Translations under genes and position numbers: made by a program | The notes under the pieces: model-generated | What the model saw: only the letters and a program-made list of their open reading frames with translations | Told to the model about the DNA's origin: nothing | The model's database searches: none | DNA from: Pteria penguin | Lineage: Eukaryota; Mollusca; Bivalvia; Pterioida; Pteriidae | NCBI GenBank assembly: GCA_035048485.1 | Contig: CM068587.1 | Location: 56,350,788-56,414,787 of the forward strand | Length of the DNA: 64,000 nucleotides | Direction: 5' to 3' | Shown: positions 36,601 to 47,087 of the stretch, in pieces | Position numbering within the stretch: position 1 is the stretch's first letter | Layout of the letters: each line of letters opens with the position of its first letter

Positions 36601-38458
36601 TAATTTTTTATGCCCTTGGATCAATAGATAGGAGGCATACTGTTTTGGGTTTGTTTTTTTTTTCTATTATTTCCAGGCATACCAAAGGTAAAATGATTGA
36701 ACTGAAGCTGTTACTTCTCCTTATTTATACATGTTTATATAAACATGTTAATCTAGATTATGTTTCAAGATGTAGTTACAAAAATAGTTATAGTCACTTG
36801 GTGTTATTCCAAAAGCATGTGTAGCTTTTCTCACTCTTTTTTTCTGTAATGTATGGTAGTAATGTCTTCAGGAATCTCAGGTGGCACATAACGAGATTTA
36901 CAGACCACATTAACACGAATACAAGATATTGAATATGCAGAAGTTCTTCCATGGAAATGGTATGAATGAATATGACCTCAATGGTGGCAATCCTGATAGA
37001 GCAAAAACCTTTTCTGTAGAAGTCTCCATTGGCTTGTAACACCAGCCCACATTTAAATATCATCTGTTTTTTTTTTTTCAATATGCAAGATCGCAAATAC
37101 TCATTCCTATCATGTTTTGTACTCTAGTCACCTAGCAAATCTATAGTTCTTACCTTGGGCAGATTTTCTTGCCCCACTGGAGAACAAAAGAATATGTGTG
37201 TATAAAAGCATGAGTCAAATTGGTCAATCAGTAAGCACGATCTTGCATATTGTAGAAACATCTTGCAATGATAGACTGTTTTTTAAAGTCTTTGAAGTTA
37301 AATTACTAGCAGAATGGATGATGTTGTACATATTTGGTTTTTCAAAGATTTTTAAGATCAGGTCGCCAGACCAGTGGACCACACACCATAGTATATTTAA
37401 GTGTATAACTTGTTAAAGGCGTTCTCTAAATATAGTCTATATGTGTTCTTTGTTTAATTTAATACATTATTATAATGACATTAGATTTGGAGCATTCATT
37501 GTTTTTATACCACCATGTCCTTTATTTACCTCCTCTTGGAGGCTAATCTACAGTTTATAAGAGTCACATTTTCAAGACCAAATATGGTATTCAAAGTTAT
37601 TGAGTATGACTGATGCATAAAAGAGTTTCATGCTTATTTAATCAATGTGAAATATCAAAATGTTTGTGTGAAATACATTTTCAATGATAATTTTTCTAAC
37701 TGATCGTGATATAATATGAAATATAAAACATCGTAATATTTGGAGTGTTGTTATTTTTATAATCCAGCTTTGTTAAACAGTTGAACTTATTTCAGTAGAT
37801 CTGGTCCTGTATTGATAGTGCGGTAGTTCAAATTCCTCTTGACCTATAAGCCTTCAATGGAATCTAAGCCTTTGATGGAATTTAGGTCAGACCAATTGGG
37901 AAGGAGTGATTCAACTTGTTTACCCACCAAAGGTTTTTTGTTATGTCCGACTTCCTCCACCACTAAACCTAGACTACTTCCATATAGGTATAATAATTCT
38001 AGTGTAGATTTTTTTATTAAATTTCAAATCATCAGTAAGAAATTGATGTCTTTACCTCACCTGAGCCAATAGAAATGTGGTTTGTATGAAGTACTCGTGG
38101 TCCTCTACATAAAGTGCTGTTTTTTGGCAAGAAGTGTCAAGGGGTAGATCCAGGACAGAGCAACATAGGCTTGAAGGGTTCCCTTCTTTGACAAGCTTTT
38201 TCTTTAGACCAGCTGCATGGAAAAAATGTATTTGAGTAATTTACAAGGGTTGTTTTGCTTCCAGTTCAAAGTCAGATTTGTATGCTTTAACCTTGGCCAT
38301 AACTTTTGGACCGTGATGGATAGAGACTTCATATTTCACATGCGTACTTGACAAAAGAAGCCTTTTCAAATGAGAATAAGGTCGATGACCCTTTGACAAT
38401 GACTTTCAAATGGCCGTAGGAACCAGGAGGGCCAGAGGTGGACTGACCCCCACCCCCA

Positions 38459-38460
<2 letters not shown>
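36601..38460. other. No gene; fragments of bivalve interspersed repeats
   Basis: A truncated 'GGATCAATAGAT' element is at 36610-36660, and a body fragment of the same family ('ttaaccttggccataacttt', 'catgcgtacttg') at about 38285-38400. The remainder is AT-rich and I see no exon in it. Confidence 0.45.
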
Positions 38461-38494
<34 letters not shown>

Positions 38495-38796
38495 ATTGTG
38501 ATCAATCACCGTCCGTCGTCCGTCGTTAACTTTTCACATTTTCGACTTCTTCTCCAGAACCACTGAACAGAATTTGATGAAACTTGATAAGCATGTAGTA
38601 CTCATGGTCCCCTACAAGTGTTGTTGTTTTTCATCCGGATTCATCAACAGGTGGCGCCACCACAGGCAAAAGTAGGTCAAAGAGGGTATCCTCCTTCGAC
38701 AAACTTCTTCTTCAGACCGGGGGCATACAGAGACAAACCAAATGCATAGGAATGATCTAGAGGGATGTGTGAAGAAGTGTTGTTATTTTTTAGGGG

Positions 38797-39037
38797 GCCA
38801 GGTAGCGCAGTAGGTAGCGCACTCACTTCTCACCAATGCGACCCGGGTTCGATTCCCGGTGTGGTACGTGAGATGGTGGGGCTGTCACCAACCTGGCTTC
38901 GTGGGTTTTCTCCGGGTACTCCGGTTTCCTCCCACACAAACGACACCCTTACGCCAAGATCCGTGCCAACGAGCAAGATTTATATAAGTTGTTAACTTGT
39001 TTCTTAATCGTTGTAAAATAAATAAAGTTTAAATTTA
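38797..39037 (+). mobile_element. tRNA-derived SINE, family 2, inside composite element
   Basis: The A-box-like 'ggtagcgcagtaggtagcgc' and B box 'gggttcgattcccgg' are followed by the conserved motif 'tctccgggtactccggtttc'. The 3' end reads 'gtaaaataaataaagttta'. The tRNA-like part does not form a paired acceptor stem, so it is not a tRNA gene. The motif is one I associate with marine-invertebrate SINEs. Confidence 0.75.
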
Positions 39038-39837
39038 CTTGGTAGTTTTAATGCAGAAAAGAGGTATTTTTTTCTTTTAGTAAACATTGATGCATTAATT
39101 TGGTTTAATTTGATCATTTTGATGGTAAGAAATACTACTGCGAAGAAAATTTTTCAATATTTTATGTTTTGGATTTTTTATGAATTTTTTAAGACTTTCA
39201 AGAAAAAGGGGGGTGGGATAATTGGTGTAAACATTTCACAGTTTGAACTTTTTCTTCGGAACCACTTGCTGGAATTCAATGAAACTTGGCATGCATCAAA
39301 TACTCAAGGTCCCCGACAAATGTGGTCATCTTTGTCAGGATCCATGAACTGGTGGCACCACCACAGACAAAAGTAGGTCACAGAGGGTACCCTCCTTTGA
39401 CAAACTTCTTATTCAGATCGGGTGCATACAGCGACAAACTGACTGCATAGGAATGATTTAGAGGCATATGGGAAGAAGTGTTGATATTTTTGGTTCCATT
39501 CCGAAATCAAATTTTTGACGTTTTCTCATTTTTATTTTGGACTTTGTTATTTTAATGCATTAAAGAGTTATTATTTTCTTTTAGTAAACATTGATGCATT
39601 CATTTGGTTTCATTTAATCATTTCTATTGTAAGGAATGCTGGTGCGAAGGAATTTTTTCAATATCTCGATTTTTGAATTTTTTATGAATTTTTTAAGACT
39701 TCCAAGAAAAGGGGGGGGGGACAATTTTTCACATCTTCAACTTGATCTACAGAACAACTTGAAGGATTGTGATAAAACTGGGTAGGATGCAAGTACTCAT
39801 AGTCCTTCACAAAAGTTTTGTTTTTTGTGCAGATCAT

Positions 39838-40865
39838 CCAAATTGGTTAACAGATAATGCCACCATGTCTAAAAGTAGGTCTCACAATGGTACATATACC
39901 ACTTGGTAATTGAAATATGGAGAGTAGCGGTTCAAATCCAGCTGTGGTTTTTTTTTTTTTTACACATCTAAATAAGTTTTTAGATGTTTTTCAACACTCA
40001 ACATATGAAATTAGGAATTTTACGTTTAAGACTTCCAAAAAAAAAAGGGGGGGTTGGGTTAGCCATTTTTCACATTTTCAACTTTTTCTACAAAACTGTT
40101 TGAAGGATTTTAATAAATCTTGCTAGAAATGAATCACTTATGATCCTCTTCAAATTCTGTTGTTTTCGTCCAGACCTCATTACAGGTGGCGCCACCATAG
40201 TCAAGAGTAGGTCACAAAAGAGTTCCCTCGTTTAACAATATTCTTTTTCATACGGGCTGTATACAGAGACAAACAGAATGCATAGAAATGATCTAGAGGG
40301 ATGAGTGAAGATGTATTGTCATTTTGGTTCCCTTCCAAAATCAAATTTTAGAATTTTTTTCGACATTTCTTTGGACTTGGTGATTCAATGCAGAAAAAAG
40401 TGTCATATTTCCTAGTTAATTGATAATGATGATTTCTTATGGACTATTGTGATCATAATTATGGTAAGGATTGTTACTTTGAAAGAATTTTGTCAATATC
40501 TCAATTTTTGGATTTTCTATGAATTTTTTAAGACTTCCAAATGAGGGTGTATAGGAACAATTCAATCACATTTTTCACTTCTGCTGTTATACCACATGAA
40601 AGATTTTAATGAAACATGGAATACATGAAGTACTAAAAGTCCTCTATCAATCTGGTAAATTTCATCCAAATTGGTTAACAGATAATGCCACCATGTCTAA
40701 AAAGCAGTTCTCACAATAGTACATATACCACTTGGTAATTGAAATATGGAGAGTAGCGGTTCAAATCCAGCTGTGGTCAAAATTTTTTTTTCATTTCTTT
40801 ACACATCTAAATAAGTTTTTAGATGTTTCTCAACACTCAACATATGAAATTAGGCAATTTTAAGT
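39838..40865. repeat. Pair of near-identical ~190-bp direct repeats
   Basis: Copies at about 39838-40025 and 40670-40865 share 'aaattggttaacagataatg', 'gagagtagcggttcaaatcc' and 'gtttttagatgttt'. The 'ggttcaaatcc' core is B-box-like. They are more alike than the units around them, which points to recent amplification within the composite element. Confidence 0.75.
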
Positions 40866-41339
40866 TAGATCTGGACAATATTTGAAACAATTGTTGTTCA
40901 TGACCCAGACTTGAAATCAGTCAACAAAAGGCCCCACCTAAAGAAAATGACTAACTTGTTGCCCTGAATGACTTGTTGCAGAGACAAAGGAAATGCTTAA
41001 TATCAAAATCACCTGAATGGATGTGCAAAAAAGTGTTGTTTTTTATTCTAGCCAGAAATAAAATTTGACATATTTTCAACATCTGTGTTGACTTAGTCAC
41101 ATTAATGCAAAAATAAATGAATTCTTCCTTCATGCATGACTGATAATCTAGGTACTCAGGTGAGCGATATAGGCCCACTTGGGCCTCTTGTTTGTCCGAT
41201 CTTAGTTGTTTCAAAGGTTGTTATCTAATTTACTAAAAAAAATTATTGAATTATTCTTAAATTTCGGAGTTCTGTGAATGTCCAGTGTAGTACATTGTTG
41301 TTAGTGCCATAGTCACGTGACACCAGTTACCCTCGTATT

Positions 41340-41616
41340 CAATCCGGTGTAGACTAGTGGATAAGGTGCTGGGCTCGTGATCGAGAGGTCACGGGTTCGC
41401 TCCTGCCCTGGGCGCACCGGTGTTCTGTCTTTCGGATGAGACCGTAAAAACCGAGGTCCCGTGTCACGGTAGGAGTAAAAAGGTAAAGGATCCCTCACTG
41501 CTTCGGGTGGGTCCGTTGCATTGGTCTAAATTTATATGCAATGCATCAGGGATGCGTCACCATATATGTGAAATAATCGTGGAACGACGTAAAACAATAA
41601 TCAATCACTAAAAAAA
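41340..41616 (+). mobile_element. tRNA-derived SINE, family 1, with target duplication
   Basis: A plus-strand copy with head 'gactagtggataaggtgctg', B box 'gggttcgctcctgcc', body 'gaccgtaaaaaccgaggtcc' and tail 'aataatcaatcac'. It is flanked by 'ccctcgtatt' (41330-41339) and 'ccttcgtatt' (41617-41626). A paralogous segment without the SINE is at about 41880-41965. Confidence 0.88.
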
Positions 41617-42454
41617 CCTTCGTATTTTACATTAACGTCACACTTATTCCCTTTGCAGTGTGGAGCTCGTAAAAAAGTTCCCCATGGAGGGTTTGAATTG
41701 AGTGTTATTACACCCTTTTCCTGATGTTGTGTGACGGCTGTGGCACTTTCTACACAGCGTTTGTTCACATTCATGTATATATACAGTGCTGAATTATATT
41801 GGTTTCGTCTGTATTTAAGGGTAACCACGGCAGGTGTGGCTAGTCAAACAGGAGACGCTCACTCCTCCTGGTCTCCCCTCTGAATGTCCACTGTGGTACA
41901 TTTTTGTTAGTGCCATAGTCATGTGACACCAGTTACCTTCGTAATTTACATTAACATGCAATTGAAGTTGTATTTTAACAGTATGTATAAATTTGTTCTT
42001 TTCTTTCTGAACGTTAATACTACAAGTTATTTTCATCATCAAAGATAAAACGTGTTCGATGCACTGAATCTGAATGATGTTGCAAACGAATTTGTCTCCA
42101 GCAGTGAACACGGATTATCTCTGTTTTGGAAGGTGGAAATGAGTTTATTATTAGCTGTCAGTATCGGCGGATTTTGAGGGGGAATGGCAACCCCCTTTTG
42201 AATTTCACCATAAAAAGGTTATTTTCGGCCATTCTCCTTTCCAGACTGAAAAGTGGAAAACAGTAATCATGGCAGGCTGCAACCACCTTTCAATAATTTC
42301 TAGACCCGCCTATGGTCCGTGTCTAGATCAGAGCTATTCAAGCACGATTCTTTGGCTTACGACAAATTTTGTTTTGAGTTTATAACTATGCCGCCCCTTC
42401 CCCCTTTTGAATTTCTTCCTATGGGCTTGCTTCATTCTAAAAATAACTTTTTGG

Positions 42455-43930
42455 ACTTTGTTGCAGCCGGGGGCATTGGTGTTTCACAAATACAGCTTGT
42501 TCAATTCCATTTTTATGCATGTAGTCGCTGTCGTGTCCGTCTGTCTGTCCGTCCGGTCGTCCGAGCTCTTATCTCCTATACCTTTCATCAGAATTTGATC
42601 ATACTTCACCAAAATATTATTTAGGTTAAGGGGTTTTCGACGAAGGTCACTCAATGTCATTTCTGAAAGGTCAAGGTCACTTATTAACTATGACTTAAAG
42701 TAACATGAATGAAGTACGTATATCTCCTACACCTTTCATCAGAATTTCATCATACTTCACCAAAATTTTATTTAGGTTAAGGGCTCTTGGGCAAAGGTCA
42801 CTCAAGGTCGTTTCTGAAAAGTCAAGGTCACTTATTAACTATGACTCAAAGTAACATGAAGTACTTCTATCTCATATTCCATTCATCAGAATTTGATTAT
42901 ACTTCACTAAGGTGTTCTTTAGGTTAAGGATTTTTGACAAAGGTCACTCAAGGTGAAAGGTCAAGGTCACTTTTTAACAATGACTTAAAATACAATGAAG
43001 TATGTATGTCTCCTACACCTTTCATCAGAATTTCATCATACTTCACCAAAATATTATTTAGGTTAAGGGCTTTTGGACAAAGTTCACTCAAGGTAATTTC
43101 TGAAAGATCAAGGTCACTTATTAACTATGACTTAAAATACCATGAAATACTTATATCTCTTACACCTTTGATCATAATTTGATCATACTTCACCAAAAAT
43201 GTTATGTAGGTTAAGAGCTTTTAGACAAAGGTCACTCAAGGTCATTTCTGAAAGGTCATATTCACAGTAAAAAGTTTTATTTCATAACTAATCAAGGTCA
43301 AGCTTACTCATTTTTGTTTAAGATACTGTGATCATTTGCTGTTCTACAGTTGACTGAATTGGATATCCATATGATACATTGAGATTTAAAATTGTCATCA
43401 TTACAATGATTTTCTATATATGGAGTCATTCATTTCCTTCATTATTGCTGCGCTTCTTGGAGCATCCATCAGTTTTAATGATTTTTTGTATATGAATTGA
43501 GTCATCAATTTTCTGCATCATAACTGCCGTTTGGGGAGCATACATCAGTTTTACTGATACTCTTGTTTCGTCCATTACAACAGCAAAAAAAAAACATCAG
43601 TAAAAGCAGAGACATATATACTTTGTGTATATATGTCTCTGGTAAAAGTAGACATAATTCATGCTTCTTTTAGCAATATACATGTACTATGAAAGATCAA
43701 AGAGTTTGTGCAAAAGTAAATTTTGTAATGGAACAAAATCCAACCGCATTTGTAGATGATCTTAAGTACTTCATCCATAACAAGTTTCATCAAATTTCCT
43801 GCAGCAGTTCATTAAGATCCAAAAAGTATACAGACAACTAATGACATACAAGTACTATGCCAGTTCTGTCTCTGGCTTAGGTGAGTTAATAAGAGACTGA
43901 AGTGGGCCTATATTGCTTACCTGGGTAGTC
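42455..43930 (+). mobile_element. Bivalve element with ~150-bp tandem units
   Basis: It starts 'gcagccgggggcattggtgt' and a 'gtccgtctgtctgtccgtcc' stretch. Four to five ~140-150 bp units follow, each with 'tcctacacctttcatcagaa', 'catacttcaccaaaatatta' and 'tcaaggtcactt'. The end near 43930 contains 'gtgggcctatattgcttacc'. No coding capacity is seen. An inverted repeat AGAGACATATATAC/GTATATATGTCTCT lies at 43608-43640. Confidence 0.65.
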
Positions 43931-46761
43931 CATCATTGGAGGTAGAAAATGTGCAATAAAAATGTGGTCAAGGAAAATAAACCATTGCTTCTTGTGAGGT
44001 TTGGGTTGATTTGCCAGAGAGAAAAGTACATATTGTGTCCACCAGTCAGAGCTCTTGATTAAAGGATCCGGACGAAAAATAAGGAGGCTATGACAATAGT
44101 GCAGTTGAGGTGAGCTTTAAATACAAATCCACAATCGGAATCAAAACCTGGGCATCACATTTGAAGTTCTATGTGATATCCCTGGACCTACTTCCCCGTT
44201 TCACCTCTTGGTCCTGAATCAATCACCTTATTGATTGACCTACACCAGGTTTAAGATTGGTCTGTTGATACAATGAAAAGTGATTTTTCTGATCAGATGC
44301 AAAATCATCATAAAAATAAATTTGCATTATATTATGCCACTTCACTGTGTTAGGTCACATTGTGGATGGACTTGCAAGGTGAATTGTTTTTATCAAAACA
44401 ATAGATCTATATATGAAACATGATAAATGGCATCCATTCAATAGTCTCAAATAAATGACAAAATACCACATCCCACAGTTAGCTCTGAACCTAATCAAAT
44501 GGAAAAATAATACTGGTATAATATGTTCTTACAAAATTTATTTTTCATACCACTAGACAAAGGTACAAATATATCAATATTAATTATCATCGTTAATAAT
44601 AATGAACTACACAATCATGCTATGTTACATATTTATGGATATATATAATCCTGTAAAAACAAACTCATTCCAATTACTCATCAAGTTGCAGAACATGTAG
44701 ACATACACAGCGGCATTTTTTATAATATAAAAAAAATAACTTGAATTGTAATTCTTTAAAATGTAAGCGAAAAAGAATCTCATAAAATAATGCTAATAAC
44801 GAGATGGAATAAAGCGAGACATTAAACACACATTACTGCATATCTTAATTATTTGTTTCATAAAGTCTACAATATAGACTATAAAACATAAAGTATCTTG
44901 TATGTACTATGAAACTGAAGACAGAATTATATTTTGTTAAGGTAATTATGATTTCAAATTACAAATATATCAAATAATACATATTGAAACAGTTTGTCCA
45001 AGAGTAATGTTTCACTTGTTCAGAAAATAACAAGAAACAAATCATTCACAACTTACTTAATGTTAAATTGTAAATATATATTACCACTTGTTATTAAACA
45101 GGCTGATTTTGTTTAAAGGTCAATGCAGACAAATCCAATCTTAGTACATGTATATACATGTAGTCACACAATATCAAATTAAGCTTCATTTTAGTCAAAT
45201 TAGAGTCCCATACATTCCTTACTGACTATAAACATCTGAAATTAGGTCAATTACAAATTTCTAAACACAAGTCATATGGTAAGTAACATTTAAAGCTATT
45301 ATTCAGTTTTGTAATGTAGTACATTTTAAACTGAAAAAAAAAAACAACCAAAACCATCAAAAACACTCTCTGTATTGATATTGGGACAAGTACCAGTAAA
45401 AATTATAACAGTGCAAAAAAACCACTACCCTATCAGTGTACATGTATATTATATCATTAAGCCGTATGGATTGGATCAACCGCACCATATGATGTTGCAT
45501 GACCTTAATACTGAACGTCACCTTGAACTTTATCATGTAATGCATTTAGATTCATGTGAAATTTTAAAAGAATTTTAATGCATTCACTTATGCATTTACT
45601 TGAAATAAAGCCTATGGTAGACAACCCACATCACCCAACTTCTGTTTAAAATGAAGGTTTTTGCACGGAATTCATGATCTTCACATATTCTTTGCAAAGA
45701 TCATTTTACCTTTGATGTGCCAACACATTTTTCATCTTTTTTATTTCAATTACTTTGTCACTTTTCATTCACCAACTAAATATGACATCCAAATAACTTA
45801 ACACCAAAGAGGACCACAAAACTCACATCAAAGTCTGAGTTGCAGACTTGTACAAACTTTACTTTTTTAACACAGTCCTTTATTCTTAATTTCTCATTTC
45901 ATTTTAAATAAATAAGTCTAAAATTTTCTGGTCAGGAGCTTTGCGAAAACAGATGGTTTATTTTGTCTCATAAAATTATTATTCAAAATTTTGCACCAAA
46001 TTATTAACTGTGTCATCCTCGAATTTTGTTATAAATTCCATTTAACAATGAAATAACAATGTCGCAAACATGACTGTATAATTATAATATGTCTACCTTA
46101 AGTCAAATTAAGAAATGCAAGTTCAAGATATTCCCAAAGACATTTATCTATAATTTTATGTGTAGGAAATTAAACACTATTGTAACTCGGAGAGACGGAC
46201 ATCATAAAGTAACAAAACAGTTTTCCTTTGCAAGAGGAAATAATGATACACTTTACACAGCATTCATATGCACAAACAAGAAAAGACACTCTTCTCTAAT
46301 GAATATCATAAATACCAGGCACTGGTAAGCACATTTGTATTCTAACTTCCCCACATGCATATATACCCATGCATATAAATGTGATCCATGTACTTTACAT
46401 ACTTCCCTCAAAGCATTCTAAGTTAGTAATATTTCTATATGATAATTCAATAAATTGAGAACAACTACATACAACAATTACCGGTACCATCTTAGTGCAC
46501 AAGCTACCACACATTGATCTTATAAATGGGATGCACAAATTTCAAAAATGGAATTAACTCACTATTTTATGAAAATTCATCAGAACAGAAAGTTTCTATC
46601 AAATACAGAAACATCATTATTAGTAGTAAAAACATTATGCAAAGAAATTGTAAGTTATAAAACTGCACATGGATGTCATGAGATTCTGGCTTGGCCAGCA
46701 AAACAAACAAGCATGTATAAATATAAGACATATTTGAGAATTGCACTATATTTTCTTGTCT
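43931..46761. other. Probable CNIH4 3' UTR side, no gene recognised
   Basis: Unique AT-rich DNA with several TACATGTA palindromes. On the minus strand it lies downstream of the CNIH4 stop codons, and TTTATT (AATAAA on minus) occurs repeatedly, for example near 45590-45610 and 45900. The precise poly(A) site cannot be chosen. Confidence 0.4.
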
Positions 46762-46873
46762 TCATATTTCATCCAAAACCTCATGTGTCTCATAAGGGTT
46801 ATCACTTAGCTGAGCTCTCTTAGCCTCGTGTCCAAACATGGTGGTATCATCTTTGAGCAAAGTGTAGATCATC
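46762..46873 (-). CDS. CNIH4: CNIH4 alternative distal terminal exon
   Basis: A second possible last exon uses acceptor 'ccttgtag' and the same entry phase as the proximal exon at 47087. It reads MIYTLLKDDTTMFGHEAKR and ends NPYETHEVLDEI before TGA at 46764-46762. Splicing from 48090 to here would give a 169-residue protein with a 36-residue cytosolic or lumenal tail in place of the short MIYSLIKGL end. The beginnings of the two exons are related (gatgatctacactt versus gatgatttactcac), so this looks like a duplicated exon that acquired its own tail. The acidic tail with YETHE is not found in the vertebrate protein as I know it. Confidence 0.7.
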
Positions 46874-47056
46874 CTACAAGGAGACAAAGCAGACGTCATA
46901 TTTGATTGGTGTAGGCAGGTCAGCTGATCAAATACTTTATGGTGATTGGTGGTCTGGATTTCTATCATTTAATAAGTCAGGATTTCTTGGTTAGTAATAT
47001 GACAGAGTTATTAGCAGTCTCTCTTTAACAACTTTCTTCCTGAGTAAGAATGGTTA

Positions 47057-47087
47057 TCAGAGCCCTTTGATAAGTGAGTAAATCATC
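47057..47087 (-). CDS. CNIH4: CNIH4 proximal terminal exon
   Basis: A 31-nt coding exon with acceptor 'gttatcttttcag' encodes MIYSLIKGL then TGA. It completes the last membrane span in the same way as the family's usual short C-terminus. The polypyrimidine tract is moderate. Confidence 0.7.

Larger units (their letters stand above)
38462..41195 (+). mobile_element. Composite bivalve element, palindromic 5' end, hairpin 3' end
   Basis: It opens with the palindrome AGCTCACCTGAGC / GCTCAAGTGAGCT (38463-38493) and a 'ccgtccgtcgtccgtcgtta' stretch. It closes with 'caggtgagcgatataggccc' and the hairpin GGCCCACTTGGGCC followed by TCTTGTTT (about 41159-41192). Inside are four or five degenerate ~450-600 bp units with 'ggtggcgccaccacaggcaa' and 'aagtaggtca'. 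Ends with palindromes plus internal tandem units resemble Helentron-type non-autonomous elements; that is my inference. No Rep or helicase frame is present. Confidence 0.6.

Noticed and set aside
38797..38870. tRNA gene
   Set aside because: It has A and B boxes but no pairing acceptor stem, and is followed by a SINE body.
42150..42310. Old MITE with 'cggcggattttgaggggg' and 'gacccgcctatg' ends
   Set aside because: The inverted ends are too degenerate and no target duplication was seen.
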